Virus record (IMG/VR): IMGVR_UViG_3300035670_001412
Coordinates: 1-21,239 of that record
Strand: one strand, 5' to 3'
Origin: a virus
DNA: 21,239 nucleotides
Shown: positions 7,430 to 15,249 of the stretch, piece after piece
Numbering within the stretch: the first letter of the stretch is position 1
Layout of the letters: every line of letters starts with the position of its first letter
Notes under the pieces: generated by a model
Databases searched by the model: none
What the model was told of the DNA's origin: nothing
Seen by the model: only the letters and a program-made list of their open reading frames with translations
Position numbers and translations under genes: made by a program

Positions 7430-7606
7430 TTAAGGTTCTTCTTCAATCTCGGCATTGAGCAAATAGGTGTAGTCGGGTTCTGGGGGATCGGACTGCCAAT
7501 CGGCAATCGCTGCCTCAAGATCAAATTCGTCCACATCAGCCATAGCGAGTAACGCGGTCAAGGGCAATAAGTCGCCGCTGTTGGCTGGCTGAAACTTGTC
7601 CATCAT
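7430..7606 (-). CDS. 58-residue acidic phage protein overlapping the portal gene
   Basis: Starts at the first of two adjacent ATGs (7606-7604). A perfect GGAGG lies six bases upstream, which fixes this start; longer readings of the frame run inside the portal gene and are not needed. The product, MMDKFQPANSGDLLPLTALL followed by AMADVDEFDLEAAIADW and ending AEIEEEP, is strongly acidic and probably helical. Its first 71 bases overlap the end of the portal gene in another frame. Small acidic proteins next to portal genes are sometimes scaffold or head-completion factors, but no family is recognised. Confidence 0.6.
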   Translation of the reverse strand: MMDKFQPANSGDLLPLTALLAMADVDEFDLEAAIADWQSDPPEPDYTYLLNAEIEEEP

Positions 7607-8855
7607 TGTCGTCCTCCATGTCAGTAATACCAGCGGAAGTAGATTCGTCATTGTTTGCGCCATTGAGCATGGCTTGTGCCGACCAGATAGGCCAGACAAT
7701 CCTAAAAAAGCGTCCCTTTTCGCGCCAAAACTGCTCCCCTTTTTTGAGCCTAATTTCGGTATTGATCGCCTGGGTGACAATCTTCGTCAACATTCCGCAC
7801 CACTCAGACCGTAGACGACAATGCTGTAACGCCGGTTGCGCCGATAGCTCCCTGGCAGAGCCGTTCATGACACCGGCAAAGAAATAAAACGGCATCCCAG
7901 GGAGCATCATTTTGTATCGCCACTCAAGCATACCGTCTATTAACGTAGATAGATTGGGGTTTTGGCTGGACAGCTTGCTGATCTCCATGCCGGGGAGGGG
8001 GTAGAGATCCCGTGGAGCAAGTCCGTTCAGTTTAGCGGATTCGTGGGCTTTGATATAAACCTCACGGTGGGCTTGGTTCATGTTTTCAGAAAACTGGTGG
8101 ACATTAGGGTTGATGCCTAGGTCGCGCAATGCGGTGGCTAAGTTGTTGGTAGATTCTTTTAGTTTTGCCCAAGTCCCAGTGGCGATCGACGACTTCCAGG
8201 CGGATTGTCCATATAGGCGATCTTGGTCGTAGCGTAGGTGAGCGACTTTCCACTGAGGAAACCGAATGGCGTCTTCGTCGTTTAAATGCGCTCGTTGCTC
8301 AAAACCCACCAGATAACCGTGGTCGTCCTCCAAGCGGAACATCTCAAACGGCGGCAAAAACATAGCCCTAGTAATTGCCCAGTCGTTACGCCCGATGCCT
8401 TCTTTTTCAACACCAAATTCAATAAAACTGTCACCTAATCCAAGGGCTTGTTTTAGAGCAAGCCCCAGCTTGTCGCCGCCGATTACGTATTCTCCCGGCC
8501 AGGATTCCCGGTGCTTGAGATCCATGGCAATCCGGTAAACTTCCTCATCAATGTCTTGATAATCAGGAACACCAGCGGTGCCGAAGTTATAGTCACGGGC
8601 AACTGTCCAACCCTGGTCATCGCCATCTGTGGACACAAACGCTGAATTAGCCGCGAGATTTAGCGTGTGCCTAACCTCGTAGCAGTAGTAATACGCCTCT
8701 AAGGTTTCCCTAGTAGCCCCCATGTTGTCGTGGCGGACGATATTGTCGAGGATTTCTAGGTCGTATCGACGGCTGGCGTCAAGCGGCTCGTACCCAAGCA
8801 CCGACAACGGACGCTGGGTTCCACTAATTTTTTTCTGGGATTGTCGTCGAGGCAT
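7536..8855 (-). CDS. phage portal protein
   Basis: 439 residues from the ATG at 8855-8853; a GTG at 8864 would add three. The order of elements suits a portal: an N-terminal helical part with YYYCYEVRHTLNLAANSAF, a strand region with AMFLPPFEMFRLEDDHGYLV, and then RFPQWKVAHLRYDQDRLYGQ followed by SAWKSS. The phrase 'V-x-H-x-R-x-x-x-x-x-x-Y-G-x-S' followed by a long helix is characteristic of portal proteins, which form the dodecameric DNA channel at one head vertex and dock terminase. The C-terminus (about 395-439) is acidic and Asp/Asn-rich, as is usual for the flexible internal crown. The length is in the normal range. The gene is on the same strand as terminase, with the plus-strand thyX block inserted between them. 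A small acidic gene overlaps its 3' end. Confidence 0.8.
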   Translation of the reverse strand: MPRRQSQKKISGTQRPLSVLGYEPLDASRRYDLEILDNIVRHDNMGATRETLEAYYYCYEVRHTLNLAANSAFVSTDGDDQGWTVARDYNFGTAGVPDYQDIDEEVYRIAMDLKHRESWPGEYVIGGDKLGLALKQALGLGDSFIEFGVEKEGIGRNDWAITRAMFLPPFEMFRLEDDHGYLVGFEQRAHLNDEDAIRFPQWKVAHLRYDQDRLYGQSAWKSSIATGTWAKLKESTNNLATALRDLGINPNVHQFSENMNQAHREVYIKAHESAKLNGLAPRDLYPLPGMEISKLSSQNPNLSTLIDGMLEWRYKMMLPGMPFYFFAGVMNGSARELSAQPALQHCRLRSEWCGMLTKIVTQAINTEIRLKKGEQFWREKGRFFRIVWPIWSAQAMLNGANNDESTSAGITDMEDDNDGQVSASQQRRLIALDRVTRYG

Positions 8856-8911
8856 GGTTAACACAGCGCAAACAATTCTGTATAATCAATTTTAGCCGAG
8901 CGTTGACTTCG

Positions 8912-8940
8912 CTGACTCCTTTTAGTTCCATTGTTACGAT
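8912..8940 (+). promoter_or_regulatory. possible promoter for thyX
   Basis: CTGACT (8912-8917) and TACGAT (8935-8940) are 17 bases apart. The -10 is a moderate match and the -35 a weak one. Transcription would begin at or just before the hairpin at 8945-8967. Confidence 0.35.
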
Positions 8941-8944
8941 ATTC

Positions 8945-8967
8945 CCCATCCTTCGATGGGATTTTTT
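8945..8967 (+). terminator. intrinsic terminator or attenuator abutting the thyX start
   Basis: CCCATC (8945-8950), loop CTTC, GATGGG (8955-8960), then ATTTTTT. The T tract ends directly at the ATG of thyX (8968). In this position the hairpin can both stop transcription into thyX and block ribosome binding, so it is a likely control element. Confidence 0.65.
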
Positions 8968-9633
8968 ATGTCCGTCAAGCTGATCAGTGTTACCCGTCCC
9001 GCTGGGACTACTCCGATGACCGCTGAAGGTATAATGGCTTACTGCGCTAGGGTGTCAAGTCCGAACCAATCCAATCCCGACTATGAAAAGCTGTTGCGCT
9101 ATTGCATCCGTGAGAAGCATTGGAGCGTTTTCGAGATGGCGGATATGACCGTAGAAATTACCACCAGTCGGGCAATCGCCGCACAGATATTGCGCCACCG
9201 GTCGTTCAATTTTCAAGAATTTAGTATGAGATATGCAGAAGCCTTAAACTATGAACCCTGTAGTGCCCGTCGCCAAGATACCAAAAACCGTCAAAACTCT
9301 ATTGATGATCTACCGGTTGATGTAAAGGAAAGCTTCTTGTTTTTCCAAGAACAGGTTTGGGATTTTGCCTATGCCCGATACCAAGAGGCGATCGCCAATG
9401 GGGTAGCCAAGGAATGCGCGAGAATGTTGCTACCCCTCAGCACCCAAACCCGGCTTTATATGAAAGGCTCGGCGCGAAGTTGGATTCACTATTTAGAAGT
9501 GCGTTGTGCCCCAGAGACACAGCTTGAACACAGAAAAATCGCAAGCCAAATTAAGTCAATATTTTGTGAAGAGTTTCCTTCAATCGCCATCGCCTTGGGC
9601 TGGAATGTTCAGGGTAAACTGTTAGATAAATAA
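8968..9633 (+). CDS. thyX: flavin-dependent thymidylate synthase ThyX
   Basis: 221 residues, normal ThyX length. The enzyme makes dTMP from dUMP using FAD, NADPH and methylene-tetrahydrofolate, and so supplies thymidine for phage DNA synthesis. Residues 76-88 are [13 protein letters not shown], the ThyX signature motif (RHR, seven residues, then S-x-R). Residues about 23-60 carry MAYCARVSS and then EKHWSVFEM, also typical of the family, and [13 protein letters not shown] with [11 protein letters not shown] forms the substrate-binding C-terminal half. An upstream in-frame ATG at 8956 falls inside a terminator hairpin, so the start at 8968 ([13 protein letters not shown]) is preferred. No Shine-Dalgarno sequence is seen. 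The gene is transcribed against the flanking portal and terminase genes. It may be phage-borne or host-derived; cyanobacteria also use ThyX. Confidence 0.93.
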   Translation: MSVKLISVTRPAGTTPMTAEGIMAYCARVSSPNQSNPDYEKLLRYCIREKHWSVFEMADMTVEITTSRAIAAQILRHRSFNFQEFSMRYAEALNYEPCSARRQDTKNRQNSIDDLPVDVKESFLFFQEQVWDFAYARYQEAIANGVAKECARMLLPLSTQTRLYMKGSARSWIHYLEVRCAPETQLEHRKIASQIKSIFCEEFPSIAIALGWNVQGKLLDK

Positions 9634-9673
9634 ATCTGTGTAACCATTGGGCAAATTTATTTAGGAGTCCGGC

Positions 9674-9916
9674 ATGGAAACTCAAATTTGCCCCACTTGC
9701 GAAACTCGGTTTATTGATGGTGTCCATTATTGGTCTGGGACGGGGAAGCGCGGCAATCCCCTCGACCTCGCTGGTTTAGTCTGCAATCAAGTAGGCGATC
9801 GCCCCTGCGTTAATCCCTGCAAAGGACTGAAAGGAGGCGACACCTGGGCGGCACGACGCAAGGCAATCGACTTGGCGCTGGACGGGCTGGAAGACAAAAC
9901 CCCAGTGATCTACTGA
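9674..9916 (+). CDS. 80-residue Cys-rich protein, possible zinc ribbon
   Basis: Starts at the ATG at 9674, with AGGAG five bases upstream. The N-terminus METQICPTCETRF has a C-x-x-C knuckle (residues 6 and 9). Three more Cys follow in LVCNQVGDRPCVNPCKGLKG, a plausible second metal-ligand set. The C-terminal third is helical and charged (AARRKAIDLALDGLE). It lies 40 bases after thyX and is probably co-transcribed with it. The function is not recognised; a small zinc-ribbon nucleic-acid-binding role is a guess. Its stop overlaps the stop of the convergent membrane-protein gene by a few bases. A HIP1 octamer lies inside (9795-9802). Confidence 0.65.
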   Translation: METQICPTCETRFIDGVHYWSGTGKRGNPLDLAGLVCNQVGDRPCVNPCKGLKGGDTWAARRKAIDLALDGLEDKTPVIY

Positions 9917-10452
9917 TTGTTTTCAGTTGGCAAAAACAACCCCCTAACCAAAGTGGGGTGATCGGCAGACAGTATTGAACTGATATTAGCCTCCGCTCGT
10001 TGCAACCACTCCGCCTGAGTACCTTGAATCAACTGCGCCAATCGCAACGCCTCGTCACTTTGATCATCTAGCTTCTTTACCCACTCTGCCAACTCGCTAA
10101 TATCCTTGTCCGTTGAAAGAAACCTGTCTTCAAAGCGTTTTACTACCGACTCCATGCCTTCTTGAACAGCTTGCTTAGTTGATTCAACAAGCTCAAGCTT
10201 AAACTTTAGTCGTCCGTTTTCGGCTTCCTGTTCCCTCCGTTTCGATTCCTTTTCTTTCAGGTGGTTTATCGTGTACCCAGCAACACCAGCGAGGATGACC
10301 GCAATTGCCTCGCCAGAAAAAAGTCCACTTAAAAAACGATTTAGGATACTATTTTCGTTGTTCGGGGCAGCGGCAGCAACCACAAGCGGCCCTAACAAAA
10401 AAATAGACACCAGAACAAAATAATTACAGATAGCCAGTAGTTTGAGTCGCAT
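9910..10452 (-). CDS. two-span membrane protein with long coiled-coil tail
   Basis: 180 residues from the ATG at 10452-10450; a TTG at 10485 would add 11 residues but lies deeper in the terminase gene. Residues about 4-29 (LKLLAICNYFVLVSIFLLGP, then LVVAAAAP) look like a signal peptide or first membrane span. A second span lies at about 46-63 (GEAIAVILAGVAGYTI). The rest is charged helix with heptad-like spacing (HLKEKESKRREQEAENGRLK onward), so a hairpin in the membrane with a cytoplasmic coiled coil is likely. The start overlaps the end of terminase by 29 bases, so the two are coupled. No family is recognised. A holin, a membrane anchor or a superinfection-exclusion protein are possible. 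Confidence 0.6.
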   Translation of the reverse strand: MRLKLLAICNYFVLVSIFLLGPLVVAAAAPNNENSILNRFLSGLFSGEAIAVILAGVAGYTINHLKEKESKRREQEAENGRLKFKLELVESTKQAVQEGMESVVKRFEDRFLSTDKDISELAEWVKKLDDQSDEALRLAQLIQGTQAEWLQRAEANISSILSADHPTLVRGLFLPTENNQ

Positions 10453-11989
10453 TTTCGTAGCCAGCCAGTGTTGTTTCTGTGTCAACTATAATTGTATTTG
10501 CTGGATTTGTAGCTTGCTCAAATGCGCCAGTAACAGCGTCAATAATATCGTTCACCCTTGGACGACGCAATCCATCGAACGCCTCACACGCTGACAAGAA
10601 ATCACCATTCCACTCACTCCGTAATAGATAGACGTACCCTAGTCTTGCTTGGGTCGCTAGAGGCAACGCCCGTTGCAGCTTCGACTTGTCCGGCTTAATG
10701 GCTTTAACATCATAGCGACGATCAAGCTTTTGGATTTCGTTGGTAAAGCCTTCCTCTACGATTTTGCCCGACGCACCACCCTCTAGCTCAAAACGAATTT
10801 TAGTGCCAATGCCGTCCCCAATCGCGCAACCACGAATGGGATGAATAACGTCCCCACCTTTTACTTGCAAAACCTGTAAATCCATGATGTAAATATTGCT
10901 GCCTAGCATTCCAATTAAACACCCAGCGGTACTGCAACTAGAAGAACCCGCATCTTCCCTAGCGGTGGCGGCCAAATCCCAGAACCGGATTTTGATTAAT
11001 GGCTCCCTCGGCATCTCATCAATAATCTCAAACCAGTTACTGTCAAACACCAAACCGCTGTCGTGGCGGATTTTCCAGTTACCAAATAACAGCCGCTGCT
11101 TCTCCACCTCATCCAAGCTGTTCAAGTTGGAAAGGTACTGGGGGTTGACTTTTAAAAGAGCAGGATTGTCGTAAATGGTGGCAGCGATAAAGGAAAACGA
11201 CTTGATCATGTCGTTGAACGTCACCAACCCATTACTCGCTTCTACCACCGGCGCAAGCTGATCGTAGTGCTGCTCAATCAATTCCTCCCTGGTGTCACCC
11301 CAGTGGGTGGTGTTGTTGAGCCTCAAAAAATACCGCATCACCCCCGACCGCTCCATGATTGGATAGCCGGTTTCTGGATTCCAATACCACTGGATGAAAC
11401 TTGACACCCAACTGTCTGCGTCAGGGTTCATCGTCGCCCGAACCTGTGGTTTCACCCCACAGGCAGAACGATTACGGGAGAGCATATAGTAAAATTGTGT
11501 TGCACTGAAATGCGTCAACTCATCAAACCCAATCCTCGCAAACTGCGCCCCCATGTAGTCGTAAATGGAATCGTCGTATTGAAGGGGTCTAAAGGCGACT
11601 TGGGAGTTGAAAGCGTCCCACCGCCACGTCGGGGGTTTACTCGTATAACGTCCACCAATTTTTCCATACAGCACCTTGCTTTCATCAACAATCCCCCCTG
11701 GGTTGGTCAACTGCGGGTAAGAGCGCCGAAATATAACGCAGTTATACCCAGGTGTCCTGACAAATTCTTGTTTAGCACTGTCAATTAACAGAAAAAAGGT
11801 CTTGGATGATCCAGCAGCCCCGCCGACAAACAACACATCTGCGGGGTGGTTAAACATCTCTGTTTGTTTCCCCGGCTGGGGAGGTGGTAACCACTCGTCC
11901 CCAGTAGTGGAGCCAAACTTAGCTTGATTTGCCCTTTCGAGCTTTAACTGGTTCTTCAAACTCAGTCTGCTCACTAACAGGTTGTTCAT
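10424..11989 (-). CDS. terminase large subunit
   Basis: 521 residues from the ATG at 11989-11987. It is the packaging motor: the N-terminal ATPase drives DNA into the procapsid through the portal and the C-terminal RNase H-like nuclease cuts concatemers. Visible elements are Walker A GGAAGSSKT (residues 56-64), Walker B ARIGFDE (151-157, with Asp-Glu), coupling motif RATMNPD (184-190), the linker LLFGNWK (about 300-306), and the nuclease start IRFWDLAAT (334-342) with its metal-binding Asp. The C-terminal NDIIDAVTGAFEQ carries a further Asp pair expected in the nuclease. The usual Gly before the Walker A Lys is Ser here, which is tolerated in terminases. No good ribosome binding site is visible; the start lies inside the preceding gene, so translation may be coupled to it. 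Confidence 0.9.
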   Translation of the reverse strand: MNNLLVSRLSLKNQLKLERANQAKFGSTTGDEWLPPPQPGKQTEMFNHPADVLFVGGAAGSSKTFFLLIDSAKQEFVRTPGYNCVIFRRSYPQLTNPGGIVDESKVLYGKIGGRYTSKPPTWRWDAFNSQVAFRPLQYDDSIYDYMGAQFARIGFDELTHFSATQFYYMLSRNRSACGVKPQVRATMNPDADSWVSSFIQWYWNPETGYPIMERSGVMRYFLRLNNTTHWGDTREELIEQHYDQLAPVVEASNGLVTFNDMIKSFSFIAATIYDNPALLKVNPQYLSNLNSLDEVEKQRLLFGNWKIRHDSGLVFDSNWFEIIDEMPREPLIKIRFWDLAATAREDAGSSSCSTAGCLIGMLGSNIYIMDLQVLQVKGGDVIHPIRGCAIGDGIGTKIRFELEGGASGKIVEEGFTNEIQKLDRRYDVKAIKPDKSKLQRALPLATQARLGYVYLLRSEWNGDFLSACEAFDGLRRPRVNDIIDAVTGAFEQATNPANTIIVDTETTLAGYENATQTTGYL

Positions 11990-12236
11990 CTTTAGTAATC
12001 TCAGTCGGTATCGGACAGCCAATCACATCAAAAATTGCTTCGCTCAAAATTGAATTAATTGCGACCAGCACCCCGGTAAATCCTTCAACGGATTTTGTGA
12101 CGTCATCACTAGCTACCTTGCGGTCTAAGTTCTCTAAAGCCGTTTTGGTTGCAGAAACAGCTTTAATCAACCGGCTTTTTCCCGGTTCCGGGCAGTTGCC
12201 CAGCTTGCCAATCATTTCGGTGTATAGTTCTTGCAT
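11919..12236 (-). CDS. 105-residue protein upstream of terminase, possible small-subunit partner
   Basis: Starts at the ATG at 12236-12234, just after GGGAG (only two bases away, so spacing is tight). It is helical and charged: MQELYTEMIGKLGNCPEPGK, then a middle helix with ALENLDRKVASDD, and an acidic-then-basic tail ending VKARKGKSS. The 3' end overlaps the start of the terminase gene by 71 bases in another frame. Position directly before TerL suits a terminase small subunit or packaging cofactor, but no helix-turn-helix is evident and another gene (17194-17892) is also a small-subunit candidate. The product is real by coding arrangement; its function is unassigned. Confidence 0.55.
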   Translation of the reverse strand: MQELYTEMIGKLGNCPEPGKSRLIKAVSATKTALENLDRKVASDDVTKSVEGFTGVLVAINSILSEAIFDVIGCPIPTEITKDEQPVSEQTEFEEPVKARKGKSS

Positions 12237-12318
12237 AACTCCCTTTGTTTTGCTCCCTATAGGATAACATTTTACTCAAATCTGATTAAAATGTAATTAC
12301 TCCTAATTGTCAACCGCA

Positions 12319-13020
12319 ATGAGCCGTAAGGAAAAATTACACCAAGGGTGGCACCCTCCGCAGCACTTCAAAGCCTTAACCAGTAACCACTTGAGGGTTT
12401 TAAACGCAATAAAAACCAGCAGGGTAGTAATCGTCAACGGGCCGCCAGGGGCACTGAAAACTTTTTTATCACTACAGTCCGGGCTGAACAGGATGCGGGA
12501 CGGCTACGTTGAACGCATCTTGTACATCAGGCAAAATATCCAACGACCAAACGAAAAGGGACTGGGCTATCGTCAAGGCGACGAAACCGAAAAACTGTCC
12601 CCACTACTTAAGCCAATAGAAGATAACTTAAATGCACTCGTACCCCCTGGTGAGCTTGATTATTTATTGAGGACGAGAAAGATAGAGGGGTCGGACATTG
12701 AGATGATCCGGGGGAGATCGCCGTTGGACACGTTTGTGATTGCGGACGAATGCCAGAACATGGATTTTGACGCAATCAAAACGATTATGACCAGAATATC
12801 AGAAACCAGTCAACTGGTGATGTTGGGTGATTTTAAAGGACAGCGCGACTTGCATGGTAGTGACTTTGACGCTTTTGAGTTGGTGTGCAAGCATTTTGCC
12901 AACGTTGATGGCTTCAGGGTGATTAACCTGAACCACGAAGACATCCTGCGATCGCCATTGATTATCGAGATCCTTCGGACATTTGACCGGATTGATGCCG
13001 ACAGGAAAAAATGTAGGTAA
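12319..13020 (+). CDS. phoH: PhoH-like P-loop ATPase
   Basis: 233 residues from the ATG at 12319; an in-frame TTG lies four codons upstream. PhoH proteins are P-loop ATPases very common in phages, linked to RNA metabolism, with unsettled function. Visible motifs: LTSNHLRVLNAIKTSRVVIV, then Walker A GPPGALKT (41-48), RQNIQRPNEKGLGYRQGD (about 71-88, the family's LGFLPGD-like region), and Walker B VIADECQN (140-147, replacing the common DEAQN). LVMLGDFKGQRD (about 166-177) matches the family's 'GD-x-x-Q-x-D' motif. The Gly before the Walker A Lys is replaced by Leu, which may lower ATP hydrolysis. The gene reads divergently from the terminase group and has its own strong terminator. A HIP1 octamer lies near the 3' end (12948-12955). 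Confidence 0.88.
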   Translation: MSRKEKLHQGWHPPQHFKALTSNHLRVLNAIKTSRVVIVNGPPGALKTFLSLQSGLNRMRDGYVERILYIRQNIQRPNEKGLGYRQGDETEKLSPLLKPIEDNLNALVPPGELDYLLRTRKIEGSDIEMIRGRSPLDTFVIADECQNMDFDAIKTIMTRISETSQLVMLGDFKGQRDLHGSDFDAFELVCKHFANVDGFRVINLNHEDILRSPLIIEILRTFDRIDADRKKCR

Positions 13021-13077
13021 ACTGAGTGCGTACACTTTACACGAGGAAAAGTGTTTTAGGGTAATGCGAGGTTTGTG

Positions 13078-13110
13078 GCGCAGGGGATTGACCCCATGCG
13101 CTTTATTTTT
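13078..13110 (+). terminator. intrinsic terminator of phoH
   Basis: GCGCAGGGG (13078-13086) pairs with CCCC (13092-13095) and TGCGC (13097-13101) with one bulged A, followed by TTTATTTTT. A weaker AT-rich hairpin (ACACTTT 13032-13038 with AAAGTGT 13048-13054, then TTTT) lies just upstream and may be a first terminator. Confidence 0.7.
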
Positions 13111-13148
13111 GAATAGCACCAGCGGCGGAATAGATGGGGTGGGGTGGG

Positions 13149-14873
13149 TTAAAACGGCAACTCTTTAGGTCGGCATTTGAGATTTTCCTTAAAGTAAACC
13201 GCTGTACCAGATTTTCGAGCTTGCAATAAAATACTTTCAACCCACTCCCATGGCGGCGTAAATTTAACGCGTTTTGGGTCAACCTGCCCGCACGAGTTGC
13301 AGTAAGGGTTTCCGTCTGTTTCGCCACCGATCGCCACCATGTCAAACATTTCTAAATCGGTAAACTCAAGATTGGTTAACAGGGGTTCCAGGGATAGCCA
13401 TTTGACGGGGGCTTTGATTTTAGCGAAAGCATCTTGGGCAATCTTTACCCGCTTTTGCTCATCAACAGTGGTTCCTACCCAGCAGTTATCAGGAAAGCTG
13501 CCGCCTAACTGTTCTCCGATCGCCTGTAATCGTTGCGGGTACTTGGTCAGGAATAAATAGTTCCATTGGGGGTACTTGATGACGGAATCAAAGACTTGCA
13601 TGATCCAATCGTCGGGAACCCACTTGCCAAATAGGTCAGCCATCGAACAGACAAAAACGTTTTTTGCCCAGAGTTTTGCTTGGTCTAAATCAAGGCGACG
13701 TTCTTGGGCTTTTTTGATGATTTCCTGTTCGGTGAATTGGCGGGCGTGTTTAGGCGCATCCAATCGGTAAGGATGAAAAACAGGTTCAAATCCTTTGGGA
13801 TAAACCGCCGCCATACGTTCGTTAGTGGCGATTCGCTCGGCATAACAATAGTTGCAACCGTGAAGGCATCCAGTGACAGGATTCCAAGTTGACCATGCCC
13901 AGTCAATAGATTCATTGGACGTATTAAACGATGGCGAATTTTTTGGCTTGTTGTGCCAAACGTGGATGGTGTAACCGTTTTGATTGATGGTTTCAATGGG
14001 GTTGGGTTCAGGTTTAGGAGGCAAGGGCAATTCTCCTGATGGGACGACCATTGGCTCTGAGGCGGGACTTGGGGTAATCGCTACCTTCCCATCAACTTTT
14101 TCAGTAGTAATTTTGCCAGGATCTAGCTTGATGGTTGATGGGGGAATCGTGCCCGTCATTGCTTCAGTTGCCACCTGATTGGCTGCTGCGTCAATCTCAG
14201 CATTGGCGACAGAACCACCAATCTCCTGAAATTGTCCTTGTGCTTCCTTCTTACGTTGACGGGCTTCCTTTGCCGCTTCTTTTAACGGTTTAGCCCCCAT
14301 GTGAACGTCGTCAAGCAATTCGGGGGCGTGTTTCTGAACGGCAATCGCTGCACTGACATATTCCCGATTAGTGTCAAAGTCTTTAGCTAACTTGTCACGG
14401 GTTTTACCTTTTTCTGATTCATTGCTTGTGCAATTTTTTTGCACAACCTTTTCTTGTCCCCGTCCAAAGTTTTCGCCAGCCTCCCGTTGCCGCTGTTTAG
14501 CCTCTTCTGAGTATTTGGCATATTCAGCGGCTTTAATGGCCACCACTGCAAGCTGTTCCTTGGTTAGGTGGCGGCGTTTTTCGTTTTCAGACCGCACATA
14601 TTGAAGCGGATCGGACGGGGTAAATTCTTCAATACGAACATCTTTTTCGAGAACAATAGAAGCGCAAATCCGGTTGCGTCCGTCAATTAAAAGCCGATCC
14701 TTTGTGACTTTAATGGCGTTCTGAAAACCGTTTTCGTCAACATCTTCCACAAAGCTTGAAAACTCGTCCTCTCCCATAAAAGGCATGACTTCGGCTGCGC
14801 GGTGAACACCGTTTAAGTTGTAGGCTTCAATAGCTTCATTCAGCAAGTCCCTCATTCGTTTACTATGCGACAT
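13149..14873 (-). CDS. ParB-like domain fused to radical-SAM-like Gp37/Gp68 (DUF5131) protein
   Basis: 574 residues from the ATG at 14873-14871, with AAGGAGG five bases upstream. Residues about 25-110 are ParB/Srx-like: NGFQNAIKVTKDRLLIDGRN, then IVLEKDVRI and LTKEQLAVVAIKAAEYAK. A helix-turn-helix-like part follows (about 157-182: KTRDKLAKDFDTNREYVSAA), then a low-complexity linker (about 215-295). Residues about 300-570 are a Gp37/Gp68-family domain: STWNPVTGCLHGCNYCYAER with C336, C340 and C343 in the CxxxCxxC spacing that binds the 4Fe-4S cluster of radical-SAM enzymes. Next come FVCSMADLFG and FLTKYPQRL, then AIGGETDG. A second pair, C525 and C528, could hold another metal. It is probably an rSAM-type enzyme targeted to DNA or RNA by its N-terminal module; the reaction is unknown. 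The methyltransferase-like partner lies two genes upstream. Confidence 0.8.
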   Translation of the reverse strand: MSHSKRMRDLLNEAIEAYNLNGVHRAAEVMPFMGEDEFSSFVEDVDENGFQNAIKVTKDRLLIDGRNRICASIVLEKDVRIEEFTPSDPLQYVRSENEKRRHLTKEQLAVVAIKAAEYAKYSEEAKQRQREAGENFGRGQEKVVQKNCTSNESEKGKTRDKLAKDFDTNREYVSAAIAVQKHAPELLDDVHMGAKPLKEAAKEARQRKKEAQGQFQEIGGSVANAEIDAAANQVATEAMTGTIPPSTIKLDPGKITTEKVDGKVAITPSPASEPMVVPSGELPLPPKPEPNPIETINQNGYTIHVWHNKPKNSPSFNTSNESIDWAWSTWNPVTGCLHGCNYCYAERIATNERMAAVYPKGFEPVFHPYRLDAPKHARQFTEQEIIKKAQERRLDLDQAKLWAKNVFVCSMADLFGKWVPDDWIMQVFDSVIKYPQWNYLFLTKYPQRLQAIGEQLGGSFPDNCWVGTTVDEQKRVKIAQDAFAKIKAPVKWLSLEPLLTNLEFTDLEMFDMVAIGGETDGNPYCNSCGQVDPKRVKFTPPWEWVESILLQARKSGTAVYFKENLKCRPKELPF

Positions 14874-15249
14874 TTTTGCCTCCTTTAAGTTTTTTTAGCT
14901 TGTCGGTTTCGGACAAAATTATTGCAACTTGTTGTGATGTCAATCGACGACGCATCAAATTGCAAGATTGAACATACGCCAACGGATCTGCCGGATCGAC
15001 GATTTCAATATCGACATCTTTTTCAAGGTAAACAGATGCTATTAGTCGGTTGCGTCCGTCAATCAAAAAATTGTCCTTAGTTACCTTGATGGATTGCACG
15101 AATCCATTGTCATAAACATCTGCTATCAACACTTCAAGCTGATTTGCTGACATTAGCGGAAATAGGTTCGCTGCCGGATGAATCCCCTTAAATCCATAGA
15201 CGTTGACGGACTTAATCAAGATTTCTTGCAAATGCTCACTATGCCACAT
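14863..15249 (-). CDS. stand-alone ParB-like protein, truncated paralogue of the next gene
   Basis: 128 residues from the ATG at 15249-15247, with a GGAGG eight bases upstream; upstream in-frame starts lie inside the preceding gene. The whole protein aligns with the N-terminus of the downstream fusion protein: HSEHLQEILIKSVNVYGFKG versus HSKRMRDLLNEAIEAYNLNG, then NGFVQSIKVTKDNFLIDGRN versus NGFQNAIKVTKDRLLIDGRN, and DPADPLAYVQS versus TPSDPLQYVRS. It lacks the helix-turn-helix and radical-SAM parts. Its stop overlaps the next start by 11 bases in the same way as its own start overlaps the preceding stop. It may bind the same nucleic acid target or pair with the fusion protein; whether it has ParB-type CTPase or nuclease activity is unknown. 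Confidence 0.75.
   Translation of the reverse strand: MWHSEHLQEILIKSVNVYGFKGIHPAANLFPLMSANQLEVLIADVYDNGFVQSIKVTKDNFLIDGRNRLIASVYLEKDVDIEIVDPADPLAYVQSCNLMRRRLTSQQVAIILSETDKLKKLKGGKNVA

Noticed and set aside
7607-7780. N-terminal extension of the 58-residue gene
   Set aside because: The extension lies inside the portal frame, while a perfect ribosome binding site supports the shorter start.
8956-8967. Upstream ATG of thyX
   Set aside because: It lies within the stem of a terminator hairpin, and the added residues are the translation of the hairpin and T tract.
11929-12267. Plus-strand open frame opposite the gene before terminase
   Set aside because: It mirrors the minus-strand gene and overlaps the terminase start; it has no ribosome binding site.
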